A stretch of DNA of 64,000 nt from contig NZ_RWIU01000002.1 of the NCBI RefSeq assembly GCF_003944765.1, positions 248,001 to 312,000 on the forward strand. The letters are read 5' to 3'. The notes beneath the pieces are model-generated. The model did not search any database. It worked only from the letters and a program-made list of their open reading frames with translations, and was not told where the DNA came from. Both the position numbers and the translations under genes were made by a program. This DNA comes from Hymenobacter perfusus. Its GTDB lineage: Bacteria > Bacteroidota > Bacteroidia > Cytophagales > Hymenobacteraceae. Below, in pieces: positions 35,900-44,163 of this stretch. Numbering within the stretch: the stretch's first letter is position 1; the number at the start of each line of letters is the position of its first letter.

Positions 35900-37417
35900 A
35901 TGAAAAAATCCTTCCTGCTCGCGCTGGCGCTGGCCTTCGGAACCCAACTGGCCCCGGCGCAAACCCAGCCGGCCAGACCGGTGCCGCCCGCTACGCCCCA
36001 ATACCGCCCCAGCTACCACTTCACGCCCGCCGCTCACTGGATGAACGACCCCAACGGCATGGTGTACGTGAACGGCACCTACCACCTGTTTTTCCAGCAT
36101 TACCCCGAGGGCATGGAGTGGGGCCCGATGCACTGGGGCCACGCCACCAGCCGCGACCTAGTGAGCTGGCAGGAGCAGCCCATTGCTTTGTTTCCGGATA
36201 AGCTGGGGATGATTTTCTCGGGTTCGGCTGTGCTCGATGCCAACAATACGGCCGGCTTCGGCAAGAATGCCCTAGTGGCCATCTTCACCTACCACAATCC
36301 CGAGGAGGAGAAGAAAAACACCAACAAGCATCAGTACCAGGGTCTGGCTTACAGCCTCGACAAAGGCAAAACCTGGACGAAATACACCGCCAACCCCGTG
36401 CTGCCCAACCCCGGCATCCAGGACTTTCGCGACCCGAAAGTGAGCTGGAACCCGGTGGCCAAGCAGTGGGTGATGACGCTGGCTACTAAGGACCGCATCA
36501 CGTTCTATGGCTCGCCCAACCTGAAAACCTGGACCAAACTCAGCGAGTTTGGCGCGCAGCTGGGGGCCCACGGCGGCGTGTGGGAGTGCCCCGATTTATT
36601 CCCGCTCACGCTGAACGGTAAAACCCATTGGGTGCTGCTGGTGAGCATCAACCCCGGCGGCCCCAACGGCGGCTCGGCCACGCAGTATTTTGTAGGGCAG
36701 TTTGATGGCAAAACCTTCACGCCCACCACTACCACCCAGAAATGGGTAGACTGGGGCAAGGACAACTACGCCGGCGTAACCTGGGCCAATACCGGTGCCC
36801 GCAAAATTTTTCTGGGCTGGATGAGCAACTGGGACTATGCCAACCAGGTACCCACTTCCCCCTGGCGCAGCGCCATGACGGCTCCCCGCGACTTGGCCCT
36901 GCGGCAGGTAGGCGCGGAAATATACCTGACGTCTACGCCCTCCCCGGAGCTGGTTAAGCTGGCCCAGCCCGCCCAGAAGCTCACTAACCTGACGGTGAAA
37001 AACGAGCTGAGCCTGGCCGGTAAGCTGCCCGCCCCGGGGCCGCAGTTTCAGCTAAAAATGAGCATGAAGCAACTGCGGGATTTTCAGCTGGTATTCGGTA
37101 ACTCCCAGGGAGAGGAGCTGGTAATCGGTTTCGACAAGGCCAAAAACGAGTATTACCTCGACCGGAGCAACGTGGGCGACAACAGCTTCAGCCCGAAATT
37201 TGCCGGCCGGGCTCCCGGGCCGCGCCTGGCAACCGGCCCCGCCGCCGACCTTACGCTGCTCTTCGATGCGGCCTCGGTTGAAATGTTTGCCGATGGCGGC
37301 CTGACCACGCTCACCGACATCTTCTTCCCCCGCCACCCTCTGACCACGCTCACTCTACGTACCCCCGACGGCCTCGCGGTGGAGGCGCTGACCTATGCTC
37401 GTCTGAAAGGCAAATAA
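35900..37417 (+). CDS. GH32 fructan hydrolase (exo-levanase/inulinase type)
   Basis: 505 residues from MKKSFLLALALAFG; a longer open frame begins inside the fructokinase gene. The signal peptide ends near LAPAQTQ. The five-bladed propeller shows the three GH32 acidic residues in context: the nucleophile in HWMNDPNG, the stabiliser in FRDPKVSW and the acid/base Glu in WECPDLFPL. A C-terminal beta-sandwich follows (FDAASVEMFADGGLTTLTDI). It releases fructose from levan, inulin or sucrose, probably in the periplasm or outside, since no lipobox is seen. It is the last gene of the fructan locus. Substrate specificity cannot be read from the sequence alone. Confidence 0.95.
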   Translation: MKKSFLLALALAFGTQLAPAQTQPARPVPPATPQYRPSYHFTPAAHWMNDPNGMVYVNGTYHLFFQHYPEGMEWGPMHWGHATSRDLVSWQEQPIALFPDKLGMIFSGSAVLDANNTAGFGKNALVAIFTYHNPEEEKKNTNKHQYQGLAYSLDKGKTWTKYTANPVLPNPGIQDFRDPKVSWNPVAKQWVMTLATKDRITFYGSPNLKTWTKLSEFGAQLGAHGGVWECPDLFPLTLNGKTHWVLLVSINPGGPNGGSATQYFVGQFDGKTFTPTTTTQKWVDWGKDNYAGVTWANTGARKIFLGWMSNWDYANQVPTSPWRSAMTAPRDLALRQVGAEIYLTSTPSPELVKLAQPAQKLTNLTVKNELSLAGKLPAPGPQFQLKMSMKQLRDFQLVFGNSQGEELVIGFDKAKNEYYLDRSNVGDNSFSPKFAGRAPGPRLATGPAADLTLLFDAASVEMFADGGLTTLTDIFFPRHPLTTLTLRTPDGLAVEALTYARLKGK

Positions 37418-37457
37418 CAACCGATAAAACAGCCGCTTCGAGCGGGCAACTGCTTGG

Positions 37458-37883
37458 TTATTGCGTGCACTCCCGGCACACGCCGGCCAGCAGATAGTCG
37501 CGCGAATCAGCGGCGAAACCAGTGGGCAGTGCTACGGCCGGAATAGCTACCTGGTTGAGGCAGTAAATATGCTGGCAGTTGGTGCATTTGAAATGCACAT
37601 GGTCATCGAAGTGCGCGTGGGCGCTGCACTCTACGGAGCAGGCCGCGTAACGCACGGTGTCGCTGGTATCAATAACACGGTGAATCAGGCCGCTTTCCTC
37701 AAAGGTTTTGAGTGTGCGATATAGCGTAATCCGGTCTACCTCACCGCCAATCTGTTGCTCTACCTCGTGGCCTGACAACGCAAATGGGGAGGCCGACAAT
37801 GCCTGCAGTACCGCCCGGCGCACGGGGGTATGCCGCAGCTTGTGGTGAGTAAGCGTCTGGGAAATACGGTCGGGGCTTGCCAT
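37458..37883 (-). CDS. Fur family transcriptional regulator
   Basis: 141 residues. An N-terminal winged helix (LTHHKLRHTPVRRAVLQAL, DRITLYRTLKTFEESGLI) is followed by the dimerisation and metal domain with HAHFDDHVHFKCTNC and a terminal CRECTQ; the two CxxC pairs form a structural zinc site. Members sense iron, zinc, manganese or peroxide. The His-rich HAHFDDHVHF is common in Zur- and Fur-like proteins of Bacteroidota, and I cannot decide the metal. It is convergent with the GH32 gene (40 bp between) and is probably not part of the fructan locus. Confidence 0.9.
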   Translation of the reverse strand: MASPDRISQTLTHHKLRHTPVRRAVLQALSASPFALSGHEVEQQIGGEVDRITLYRTLKTFEESGLIHRVIDTSDTVRYAACSVECSAHAHFDDHVHFKCTNCQHIYCLNQVAIPAVALPTGFAADSRDYLLAGVCRECTQ

Positions 37884-37960
37884 AGGAAGACAAAGATACG
37901 CGGAATACGCCGGCCGGATAATGCCTCAATGACGCCTCAAGGGATGTGACTGATCCATAA

Positions 37961-37990
37961 AAAAGGCCCCGACTCGTCAGCCAGGGCCTT
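37961..37990 (-). terminator. Minus-strand terminator-like hairpin
   Basis: AAGGCCC (37963-37969) pairs with GGGCCTT (37984-37990). On the minus strand a T6 run follows. It would end transcripts from the decayed minus-strand fragment at 38222-38420, 230 bp upstream. Confidence 0.5.
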
Positions 37991-38221
37991 CATATTGCAA
38001 TAGGTGCAGCTCTTGCCGACAGACACACACCTGTAACCAGTCGGCAAGGCGAAACTACGTAAAACCTCGTTAAAACGTTCGTGCATCGGGTTGAATTATA
38101 TTAGTAAAACTAAATAATAATTGATTGTCAATGCTTTAGCAAATAAGATGCTTTTGCCAGTTGAGGCGGCCTTAGGCGCGGGTTTCTCAACGGCTTTTAC
38201 ACAGAGTGCCGGGCCGGTATT

Positions 38222-38420
38222 TTATTGCGCGCCCTTGAAGCCGGTCGTGGCCGTAGCATCGTTGGGCCGGATGAGCAGGGCCTTGCCGTACAGCATCCAG
38301 GCCTCATTTTTTTGCCCAGGTTGAAGCAGGTCCAGACCAGTGACACGTTGGCATCGTAATCGAAGGGGTAGAGGTTCCCCACCTTCCCGAAGTAGCGGAC
38401 GGCCTGGGTATAGCCTCTAC
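38222..38420 (-). pseudogene. C-terminal fragment of a TPR protein, frameshifted
   Basis: Minus-strand reading gives GYTQAVRYFGKVGNLYPFDY, then DANVSLVWTCFNLGK. A frame change at a run of seven A follows, then NEAWMLYGKALLIRPNDATA and TTGFKGAQ before a stop at 38222-38224. The alternation of small and aromatic residues fits tetratricopeptide helices. No start or N-terminal part is present. Confidence 0.5.
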
Positions 38421-38432
38421 CACATTACGGCC

Positions 38433-38528
38433 GTTACACGCGGCACGGTGCATATCTAGGACGTGACCATCCCTGTCAGCGACGAATACCGGGAGCAGTA
38501 CGATCAGTTTTTCAGCCGCTGGAAGTAG
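38433..38528 (+). pseudogene. Decayed coding fragment of unknown family
   Basis: Plus-strand reading gives TRGTVHI, an in-frame TAG at 38457-38459, then DVTIPVSDEYREQYDQFFSR followed by WK and a stop. Codon use is gene-like, but the fragment is too short to name. Confidence 0.3.
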
Positions 38529-38781
38529 GTGGCGGTACCTACGCTGGCTATAGCTGCAAAACCCGCTTTCCGCGCCAGGAGGGAATGTTTTTTGCGTGCA
38601 AAGGGTTCATATAAAACAGAACCATTTTGATTTATTTTAGAATTTATATTATAAATAGTCATATAAATTATTGTTTAAAACATAAATAATGTTTCCTTTG
38701 TATAGACGAAAGTTGCTACGCTCTGATCTGTACCCACCTGTTCTGTCTGAGTTTCCTGCGCACACCACACTCCCCTGCCAC

Positions 38782-40185
38782 ATGGAACGTTACCGGCACT
38801 ACACTGACACTTCCCGCATTATTCTGCCGCTGGCCGATATGCTGCTCATTTTCGGAGCTTTCCGGCTGGCCGGTTTCCAGCAGCTGGGTAACTGGCACTT
38901 TGGTGGCTATTATCCCTTCTTCTACGTCATTTTTGCGCTGCTCTGGTGGATTCTCTCGGGGCAGTTTGCCAACATCTACCGCACTGACCGGCTCATTACC
39001 TACCCCGAGAAGCTGCTGTACCTCATGCGCACTTTTGTGTTGCATGCGGGGGTAATACTGCTGACCATTCTGCTGCTGGAACTCTACTGGCCGCCTGCCC
39101 GGTACCTGTTTGCGGTGTACGCCTTCTCGGTGACGGCCGTGGTGGCGGGGCGATTCCTCATGACGTTTCTGTATCGCACCTACCACCGTCATCTGGCCCG
39201 GCCCCACAGTCGCTTCGTGATTCTGGGCAGTGGCCCCAGCGGCCAGGAGCTGTACCGCTTTCTGGAATCGCACGACCCAATTGCCAACCAGTTCATGGGC
39301 TTCTTCACCGATACGCCCCACACGCTGCCTACCGAGCTGCGCCCGTTGGTACGTGGCCGCTTGGCCGAGCTGAAGAACTATTGCCTGCACGAGCAGGTGG
39401 ATGAAATCTACTTCGCCATGCCCCTCGACCGGCGGCAACTCATCGAAGACCTGTCCCGCTTCGCCGACGAACATTTCCTTTCCTTCCGTATCGTACCTGA
39501 TTTTCGCGGTACCGTCCGCAAAGACGTGAACGTTTATTTCTACGACCATCTGCCTATCCTCACCATCCGGCACGAGCCGCTGGGCATCCGTGCCAACCTG
39601 GCCGTGAAGCGGGTGTTTGATATCGTCTTCTCCCTGACGGTTATTCTCCTGATTTTTCCGGTGGTGCTCACGGCGCTGGCCGCCCTGATCAAGCTTGATT
39701 CGCCGGGCCCGGTGTTCTTCCGGCAGATGCGCCCCGGTAAGCGCAACCAGTTGTTTCCGTGCTTCAAGCTGCGCACCATGCGTACCAACCACGGCCAGAG
39801 CGAGCTGCAGGCCACCAAAGGCGACTCCCGCATCACCCGCGTGGGCCAATACCTGCGCAAATACAACCTCGATGAGTTGCCCCAGTTCTTCAATGTGCTA
39901 CTGGGCCACATGTCCGTGGTCGGCCCCCGGCCCAACATGATTTCGCAGCTGGAAGAGTACAGCAAGCACATTCGCACCTACCAGATGCGCCACGCCGTGA
40001 CGCCCGGCATCACGGGTTACGCGCAGGTGAACGGCTTCCGGGGCGAAACCCGGGAGGCCGGAACCATGGAAAAGCGGGTGGAATACGACCTGAAATACGT
40101 AGAAAACTGGTCGTTTGGGCTGGATATGAAAATCATCTTCCTCACCGTCTGGAATATGGTGCGCGGCGAGAAAAATGCCTACTAA
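38782..40185 (+). CDS. Undecaprenyl-phosphate sugar phosphotransferase (WcaJ/exopolysaccharide priming transferase)
   Basis: 467 residues from MERYRHYTDT; an upstream in-frame ATG at 38689 is possible but adds an atypical leader. Four N-terminal membrane helices are followed by a CoA-binding-like domain (RFVILGSGPSGQELYRFLES). After a fifth helix comes the C-terminal bacterial sugar transferase domain: VKRVFDIVFSL, LIKLDSPGPVFFRQMRPGKR, FKLRTMR, ITRVGQYLRKYNLDELPQFF, GHMSVVGPRPNM and PGITGYAQVNGFRGET. It transfers a sugar 1-phosphate (glucose or galactose type) from a nucleotide sugar to undecaprenyl phosphate at the inner membrane, starting repeat-unit assembly. It is the first gene of the plus-strand polysaccharide cluster. 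Confidence 0.93.
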   Translation: MERYRHYTDTSRIILPLADMLLIFGAFRLAGFQQLGNWHFGGYYPFFYVIFALLWWILSGQFANIYRTDRLITYPEKLLYLMRTFVLHAGVILLTILLLELYWPPARYLFAVYAFSVTAVVAGRFLMTFLYRTYHRHLARPHSRFVILGSGPSGQELYRFLESHDPIANQFMGFFTDTPHTLPTELRPLVRGRLAELKNYCLHEQVDEIYFAMPLDRRQLIEDLSRFADEHFLSFRIVPDFRGTVRKDVNVYFYDHLPILTIRHEPLGIRANLAVKRVFDIVFSLTVILLIFPVVLTALAALIKLDSPGPVFFRQMRPGKRNQLFPCFKLRTMRTNHGQSELQATKGDSRITRVGQYLRKYNLDELPQFFNVLLGHMSVVGPRPNMISQLEEYSKHIRTYQMRHAVTPGITGYAQVNGFRGETREAGTMEKRVEYDLKYVENWSFGLDMKIIFLTVWNMVRGEKNAY

Positions 40186-40297
40186 CGGTGAAATGGTGAG
40201 GTGGTGAAATGGTGAGTTTTCGTGCTATGTACGTGGTTCACGCCATCAGATCAATCACTTTACCACTTCACAAACTCACCACTTCACTACTTCCCCG
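40186..40297. repeat. Intergenic inverted octamer-repeat element, GTGAA subfamily (copy 2)
   Basis: The left arm 40187-40216 is built of units GTGAAATG and GTGAGGTG. The right arm at about 40254-40294 has units such as CCACTTCA and CAAACTCA. It fills the gap between two polysaccharide genes and ends 3 bp before the next ATG. Confidence 0.8.
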
Positions 40298-41083
40298 ATG
40301 CTGCCCAAGCTGCCTGTTCTGGATTCGTGGATTTCGACTGGGTCGCCGTCGGAGTTCGTGGCGGCCATTCTGAAGCTGGGCGCGATGCGCACTTCCGCTT
40401 ACGTCTGCTTCGCCAACGTGCATATGGTGGTGGAAGCTCAGCAGGATGCCGATTTCCGGCAGATCCTGAAAGAGGCCGCGCTGGTAGCCCCCGATGGTAG
40501 CCCGGTAGCGGCCGCAGTGCAGTGGCTGAACCCGGGGCATGCGGCCCCGCAGCCCCGGGTAGCGGGTATGGATCTGTTGCCTGCGTTGCTGGAAGCCGCC
40601 GCCGCCAGCGGGCAGTCGGTGTACTTTTATGGCACCACGGAAGAAGTATTGCAGGCCATGGTAGCCCGCGCCCGGCGCGAGCTGCCCACCCTGCGCGTTG
40701 CGGGTACCTGCTCGCCGCCGTTCCGCCCACTTACGCCCGCTGAGGACGCCGCCGAAGTAGCCGCCATCAATTCCGCTGACCCCGATCTGCTGTTTGTGGC
40801 CCTGGGCTGCCCCCGGCAGGAGCGGTGGATGGCTGCCCACCGCGGCCGCATCCGGGCCTGTATGCTGGGCGTGGGCCAGGCGTTTCCGGTCTACGCCGGC
40901 CTGGAGAACCGGCTGCCCGCCTGGGCCCGGCGGCTATGGCTGGAGTGGGCTTACCGCCTGTGGCTGGAGCCGCGTCGGTTGTGGCGGCGCTACCTGATTA
41001 CTAATTCCCGCTTTCTGTATCTGCTGACTCGTCGGGCTGCTGCCCAGCTGGCTGGCCGGCCCACGCCCCGTGCTACCGCTTAG
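40298..41083 (+). CDS. WecG/TagA/CpsF family glycosyltransferase
   Basis: 261 residues. Family blocks are visible: AYVCFANVHMVVEAQQD, ALVAPDGSPVAAAVQWL, VAGMDLLPALLEAA, VYFYGTTEEVLQAM, LLFVALGCPRQERWM, and a C-terminal GQAFPVYAGLENRLPAWARR leading into LEWAYRLWLEPRRLWRRYL, the amphipathic membrane-binding tail. The family (GT26) adds the second sugar, often ManNAc or ManNAcA, to the undecaprenyl-linked primer. The exact donor is unknown. A 266-bp AT-rich gap separates it from the nucleotide-sugar genes. Confidence 0.9.
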   Translation: MLPKLPVLDSWISTGSPSEFVAAILKLGAMRTSAYVCFANVHMVVEAQQDADFRQILKEAALVAPDGSPVAAAVQWLNPGHAAPQPRVAGMDLLPALLEAAAASGQSVYFYGTTEEVLQAMVARARRELPTLRVAGTCSPPFRPLTPAEDAAEVAAINSADPDLLFVALGCPRQERWMAAHRGRIRACMLGVGQAFPVYAGLENRLPAWARRLWLEWAYRLWLEPRRLWRRYLITNSRFLYLLTRRAAAQLAGRPTPRATA

Positions 41084-41349
41084 CGGTACTACGCTTCCCC
41101 CATCTACCGCCTGCTGTTCAATCGGTCCTCCCATCTGTGATGGGCGGTGGCAGTATGCGTAAATGCCAACAGGATAATTATAATCTTATGTTTAAATATT
41201 TTAAAAAATAGTAATAAAAAATATTGACAAGATTATAATAAACTCTATATTTCTGAAACTTTAGCCTAACCAGATAAGAGCGCAAAAGCTGTCTGGGGTG
41301 CTTCTCGCTGACTTCTCTTTGATATAGTCTTTCTCCAACTCTGACCCTT
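41084..41349 (+). promoter_or_regulatory. AT-rich promoter region of the CDP-sugar operon with inverted repeat
   Basis: The sequence drops sharply in G+C between 41165 and 41270. A perfect 11-bp inverted repeat, ATTATAATCTT (41177-41187) and AAGATTATAAT (41229-41239), encloses 41 bp of mostly A/T. A TTGACA hexamer occurs at 41224-41229. It is a likely promoter with an operator- or attenuator-like palindrome, but its function is inferred. Confidence 0.5.
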
Positions 41350-42243
41350 ATGAAAGCAGTAATTCTGGCAGGTGGCTACGGCACCCGCATCAGCGAGGAA
41401 AGCGGCGTACGGCCCAAACCCATGGTAGAAGTAGGCGGTAAGCCCATCCTATGGCACATTATGAAGATTTATGCCCACCACGGCATCCGGGATTTTGTGG
41501 TGTGCTGCGGCTACAAAGGCCATATGATCAAGCAGTACTTCTCTGATTATTTTCTGCACAACTCCGATGTGACGTTCCGGATGGACCGTAACGAGATGCA
41601 GATTCACCGCAACCACGCCGAGCCCTGGACCGTGACGCTGGTAGATACCGGCCAGGAAACCATGACCGGCGGCCGTTTGCGCCGGGTGCGCGACTACCTG
41701 ACGCCCGGGGAGCCGTTCTGCCTGACCTACGGCGACGGGGTGGGGGACGTGGATATTCGGGCGGCTGTGCGCTACCACCGGCAGCAGGGCGCGCTGGCCA
41801 CGCTCACGGCCGTGCGCCAACCCGGCCGCTTTGGCGTCTTCAACCTCGCTGATACCAGCAACATGGTGGGCAGCTTCACCGAAAAGCCCGAGGGCGGCGA
41901 AACGCCCTGGATCAACGGGGGATTCTTCGTGCTGGAGCCGGAAGTGCTCGATTACATTGCCGACGACGATACCGTGTGGGAAAAGGCGCCGTTGGAGCGC
42001 CTGGCCGCCGAAGGCCACTTGGCCGCGTTCCGGCACACAGGTTTCTGGCAGCCCATGGATACCCTGCGCGATAAAAACATGCTGGAGGAAATGTGGCAGC
42101 AGGGCCGCGCCAAGTGGAAAGTGTGGGATAACGCCCCCGAACCTATTGAGCCGGACCCCGTGCTGGCCGAAATCCTGGCCTCCCCGCTGGTGGCCCCGCC
42201 CACGGAGCGCGTGGCCGCCCCCACCATCATGCCCGCCGACTAA
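41350..42243 (+). CDS. rfbF: Glucose-1-phosphate cytidylyltransferase
   Basis: 297 residues. The nucleotidyltransferase fold begins [18 protein letters not shown], with [18 protein letters not shown], the RfbF-specific [48 protein letters not shown] and [13 protein letters not shown]. It makes CDP-glucose from glucose 1-phosphate and CTP, the first step of CDP-deoxysugar synthesis. The usual next enzyme, CDP-glucose 4,6-dehydratase, is not in the window. It heads a nine-gene same-strand set running to 51280. Confidence 0.95.
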   Translation: MKAVILAGGYGTRISEESGVRPKPMVEVGGKPILWHIMKIYAHHGIRDFVVCCGYKGHMIKQYFSDYFLHNSDVTFRMDRNEMQIHRNHAEPWTVTLVDTGQETMTGGRLRRVRDYLTPGEPFCLTYGDGVGDVDIRAAVRYHRQQGALATLTAVRQPGRFGVFNLADTSNMVGSFTEKPEGGETPWINGGFFVLEPEVLDYIADDDTVWEKAPLERLAAEGHLAAFRHTGFWQPMDTLRDKNMLEEMWQQGRAKWKVWDNAPEPIEPDPVLAEILASPLVAPPTERVAAPTIMPAD

Positions 42244-42357
42244 GCGGTGAACTTGTGAAGTAGTGAAATAAAGAGTTTGCCGTCCTGTCGGATCAAACTG
42301 CGCTAAGTCACTACCGAACATCAAACTCACCATTTCACCACTTCACCATTTCACTGT
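42244..42357. repeat. Intergenic inverted octamer-repeat element, GTGAA subfamily (copy 3)
   Basis: The left arm 42244-42269 has units GTGAACTT, GTGAAGTA, GTGAAAT. The right arm at about 42315-42355 has AAACTCAC, CATTTCAC, CACTTCAC, CATTTCAC. The element spans the whole gap from stop to start. Confidence 0.8.
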
Positions 42358-43452
42358 ATGCAACGCATTCTTATCACGGGTAATATGGGCTACGTGGGGC
42401 CCGGCGTGGTGCGCCACCTGCGCCAGCAATTTCCGCAGGCCGAGCTTATCGGCTACGACATGGGCTACTTTTCGCACTGCCTCACCGGCGCGCAGCGGCT
42501 GCCCGAGTCGCGGCTGGACCGCCAGATTTTTGGGGATGTGCGCTACCTGCCGGCTGGTCTGCTCGATGGCATTGATGCCGTGGTGAGCCTGGCCGCCATC
42601 AGCAACGACCCCATGGGCCAGACCTACGAGGACGCCACCCTGGACGTAAACTACCGCGCCAACATTGAGCTGGCGCGCCAGGCCAAAGCTGCCGGCGTGA
42701 GCAGTTTCATATTCGCCTCTTCGTGCAGCATGTACGGAGCTGGCGGGGACGGTGCCAAAACCGAAAGCTCGCAGCTGAACCCCCTGACGGCATATGCCCG
42801 CTCTAAAGTACTGAGCGAAGTGGACCTGCGCCCGCTGGCCGATGAGAACTTTCTGGTGACCTGTCTGCGCTTTGCCACTGCCTGTGGCTGGAGCGACCGG
42901 CTGCGGCTGGATCTGGTAGTCAACGACTTTGTGGCCGGAGCCGTAGCGGCCGGCGAAATCAGCATCCTGAGCGACGGTACGCCCTGGCGGCCCCTGATTC
43001 ATGTACAGGATATGGCCCGCGCCATTGAGTGGGCCATTGGCCGGCCGGCTGAAGTGGGCGGCACCTTTCTGGCCGTCAACACCGGCTCCGACCAGTGGAA
43101 CTACCAGGTGCGCGACCTGGCCTACGCCGTGGCCGACGCTCTGCCCGGCACCCGCGTGAGCCTCAACGCCGATGCACCGCCGGATAAACGCTCTTACCGC
43201 GTCGATTTTAGCTTGTACCAGGAACTTGCCCCTGCCCACCAGCCCCGCCGCACCCTCACCGATGCCATTGCCGAACTGCGTGACGGCTTGCTGCGGATGA
43301 ACTTCCGGGATGCCGCCTTCCGGTCGTCGGAGCTGATGCGCCTTCGGGTACTCACCAGCCTGCGCGACACGCACGAGCTGGGCGACGACCTGAGCTGGGT
43401 CCGCAACGTTAGCGCCCGGCCACTGGTGGTACCGGTGCCCGTTGTGGCCTGA
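42358..43452 (+). CDS. NAD-dependent epimerase/dehydratase (extended SDR)
   Basis: 364 residues. The Rossmann start MQRILITGNMGYVGPGVVRH is followed by the extended-SDR active site, a Ser in FASSCSMYG and the Tyr-x-x-x-Lys of TAYARSKVLSE. The C-terminal sugar-binding half includes RPLIHVQDMARAIEWAI. The sequence between the two (NDPMGQTYEDATLDVNYRAN) is typical of SDRs in C-methylated or branched sugar clusters. It probably oxidises, epimerises or dehydrates the CDP-sugar made by the preceding gene. The reaction cannot be fixed from sequence, and it is not an obvious RfbG. Confidence 0.85.
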   Translation: MQRILITGNMGYVGPGVVRHLRQQFPQAELIGYDMGYFSHCLTGAQRLPESRLDRQIFGDVRYLPAGLLDGIDAVVSLAAISNDPMGQTYEDATLDVNYRANIELARQAKAAGVSSFIFASSCSMYGAGGDGAKTESSQLNPLTAYARSKVLSEVDLRPLADENFLVTCLRFATACGWSDRLRLDLVVNDFVAGAVAAGEISILSDGTPWRPLIHVQDMARAIEWAIGRPAEVGGTFLAVNTGSDQWNYQVRDLAYAVADALPGTRVSLNADAPPDKRSYRVDFSLYQELAPAHQPRRTLTDAIAELRDGLLRMNFRDAAFRSSELMRLRVLTSLRDTHELGDDLSWVRNVSARPLVVPVPVVA

Positions 43453-43509
43453 GGCTTTCTTCTTCCTGTCCTGTCACCACCGTTCTACCAACTTTAACCG
43501 CCACGATCC

Positions 43510-44061
43510 ATGATTTTCACCGAAACAGAGCTGCCCGGCGCTTTCATCATCGACGTTGACCGGATGGCCGACGAGCGCGGCTTTTTTGCCCGTTCCTGGT
43601 GCGAAGACGAGTTTGCCGCCCACGGCATTCTCATGCCGCCCCTGCAGGCCAACGTCTCCTCCAATCCGCACCGGGGCACGCTGCGCGGCATGCACTTTCA
43701 ACTCTCGCCCCACGAGGAAACCAAGCTGATACGCTGCACGCGCGGCTCCATTCTCGATGTGATTGTGGACCTGCGGGAAGAGTCGCCTACGTACGGGCAG
43801 TGGCTGGGTGTGGAGCTGACTGCCGACTCGTTCCGGATGCTGTTTGTGCCCGGTCGCTTCGCCCACGGCTTCCTTACGCTGCAGGACAACACGGATGTGT
43901 GCTACCAGGTATCGGCCAAGTATGCGCCCGGCCATGAGCGGGGGTTGCGCTGGAATGACCCGGCCATCGGGATTCAGTGGCCTTTCGAGCCCCTGCTCGT
44001 TTCGGAGAAGGACCAGCACCACCCCGATTTCTACTTGCGGGTACCCGAGCCGGTAGAATAG
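43510..44061 (+). CDS. RfbC-type nucleotide-sugar 3,5-epimerase
   Basis: 183 residues, normal for the family. A cupin-fold enzyme with RGFFARSWCEDEFAAHG, the catalytic His context in TLRGMHFQLSPHEETKLIRC, ILDVIVDLREESPTYGQWLG, FAHGFLTLQDNTDVCYQVS and RGLRWNDPAIGIQWP. The characterised RfbC acts on dTDP-4-keto-6-deoxyglucose, but relatives in CDP-sugar and C-methyl-sugar clusters (3- or 5-epimerases such as TylX/EvaD types) look the same. With no rfbA, rfbB or rfbD here, a 4-keto CDP-sugar substrate is more likely. Confidence 0.88.
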   Translation: MIFTETELPGAFIIDVDRMADERGFFARSWCEDEFAAHGILMPPLQANVSSNPHRGTLRGMHFQLSPHEETKLIRCTRGSILDVIVDLREESPTYGQWLGVELTADSFRMLFVPGRFAHGFLTLQDNTDVCYQVSAKYAPGHERGLRWNDPAIGIQWPFEPLLVSEKDQHHPDFYLRVPEPVE

Positions 44062-44087
44062 CCGGGAACTGAAAAGTAAGGGCTAGG

Positions 44088-44126
44088 AATTGGGGCCAGC
44101 CCCGGCCGCCGGAGGCGGCCCCAATT
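44088..44126 (+). other. Intra-operon hairpin
   Basis: AATTGGGGCC (44088-44097) and GGCCCCAATT (44117-44126) form a perfect 10-bp stem followed by TCTTCTCC, between the 3,5-epimerase and oxidoreductase genes. It may be a weak attenuator or a processing site. Confidence 0.4.
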
Positions 44127-44163
44127 TCTTCTCCATACCTCAACTTCATAATTCCAGAAACCC

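Larger units (their letters stand above)
37884..38781. other. Degenerate intergenic region with gene fragments
   Basis: 898 bp without an intact gene. It holds a minus-strand terminator-like hairpin, a 9-bp stem CTTGCCGAC/GTCGGCAAG (38012-38020, 38040-38048), an AT-rich palindromic patch at 38094-38122, two decayed coding fragments (listed separately) and, at 38620-38690, a very AT-rich stretch that probably carries the promoter of the polysaccharide operon. Confidence 0.5.

Noticed and set aside
43510..44061. dTDP-L-rhamnose pathway
   Set aside because: Only the 3,5-epimerase-type gene is present; rfbA, rfbB and rfbD partners are missing and the adjacent activating enzyme is CDP-specific.
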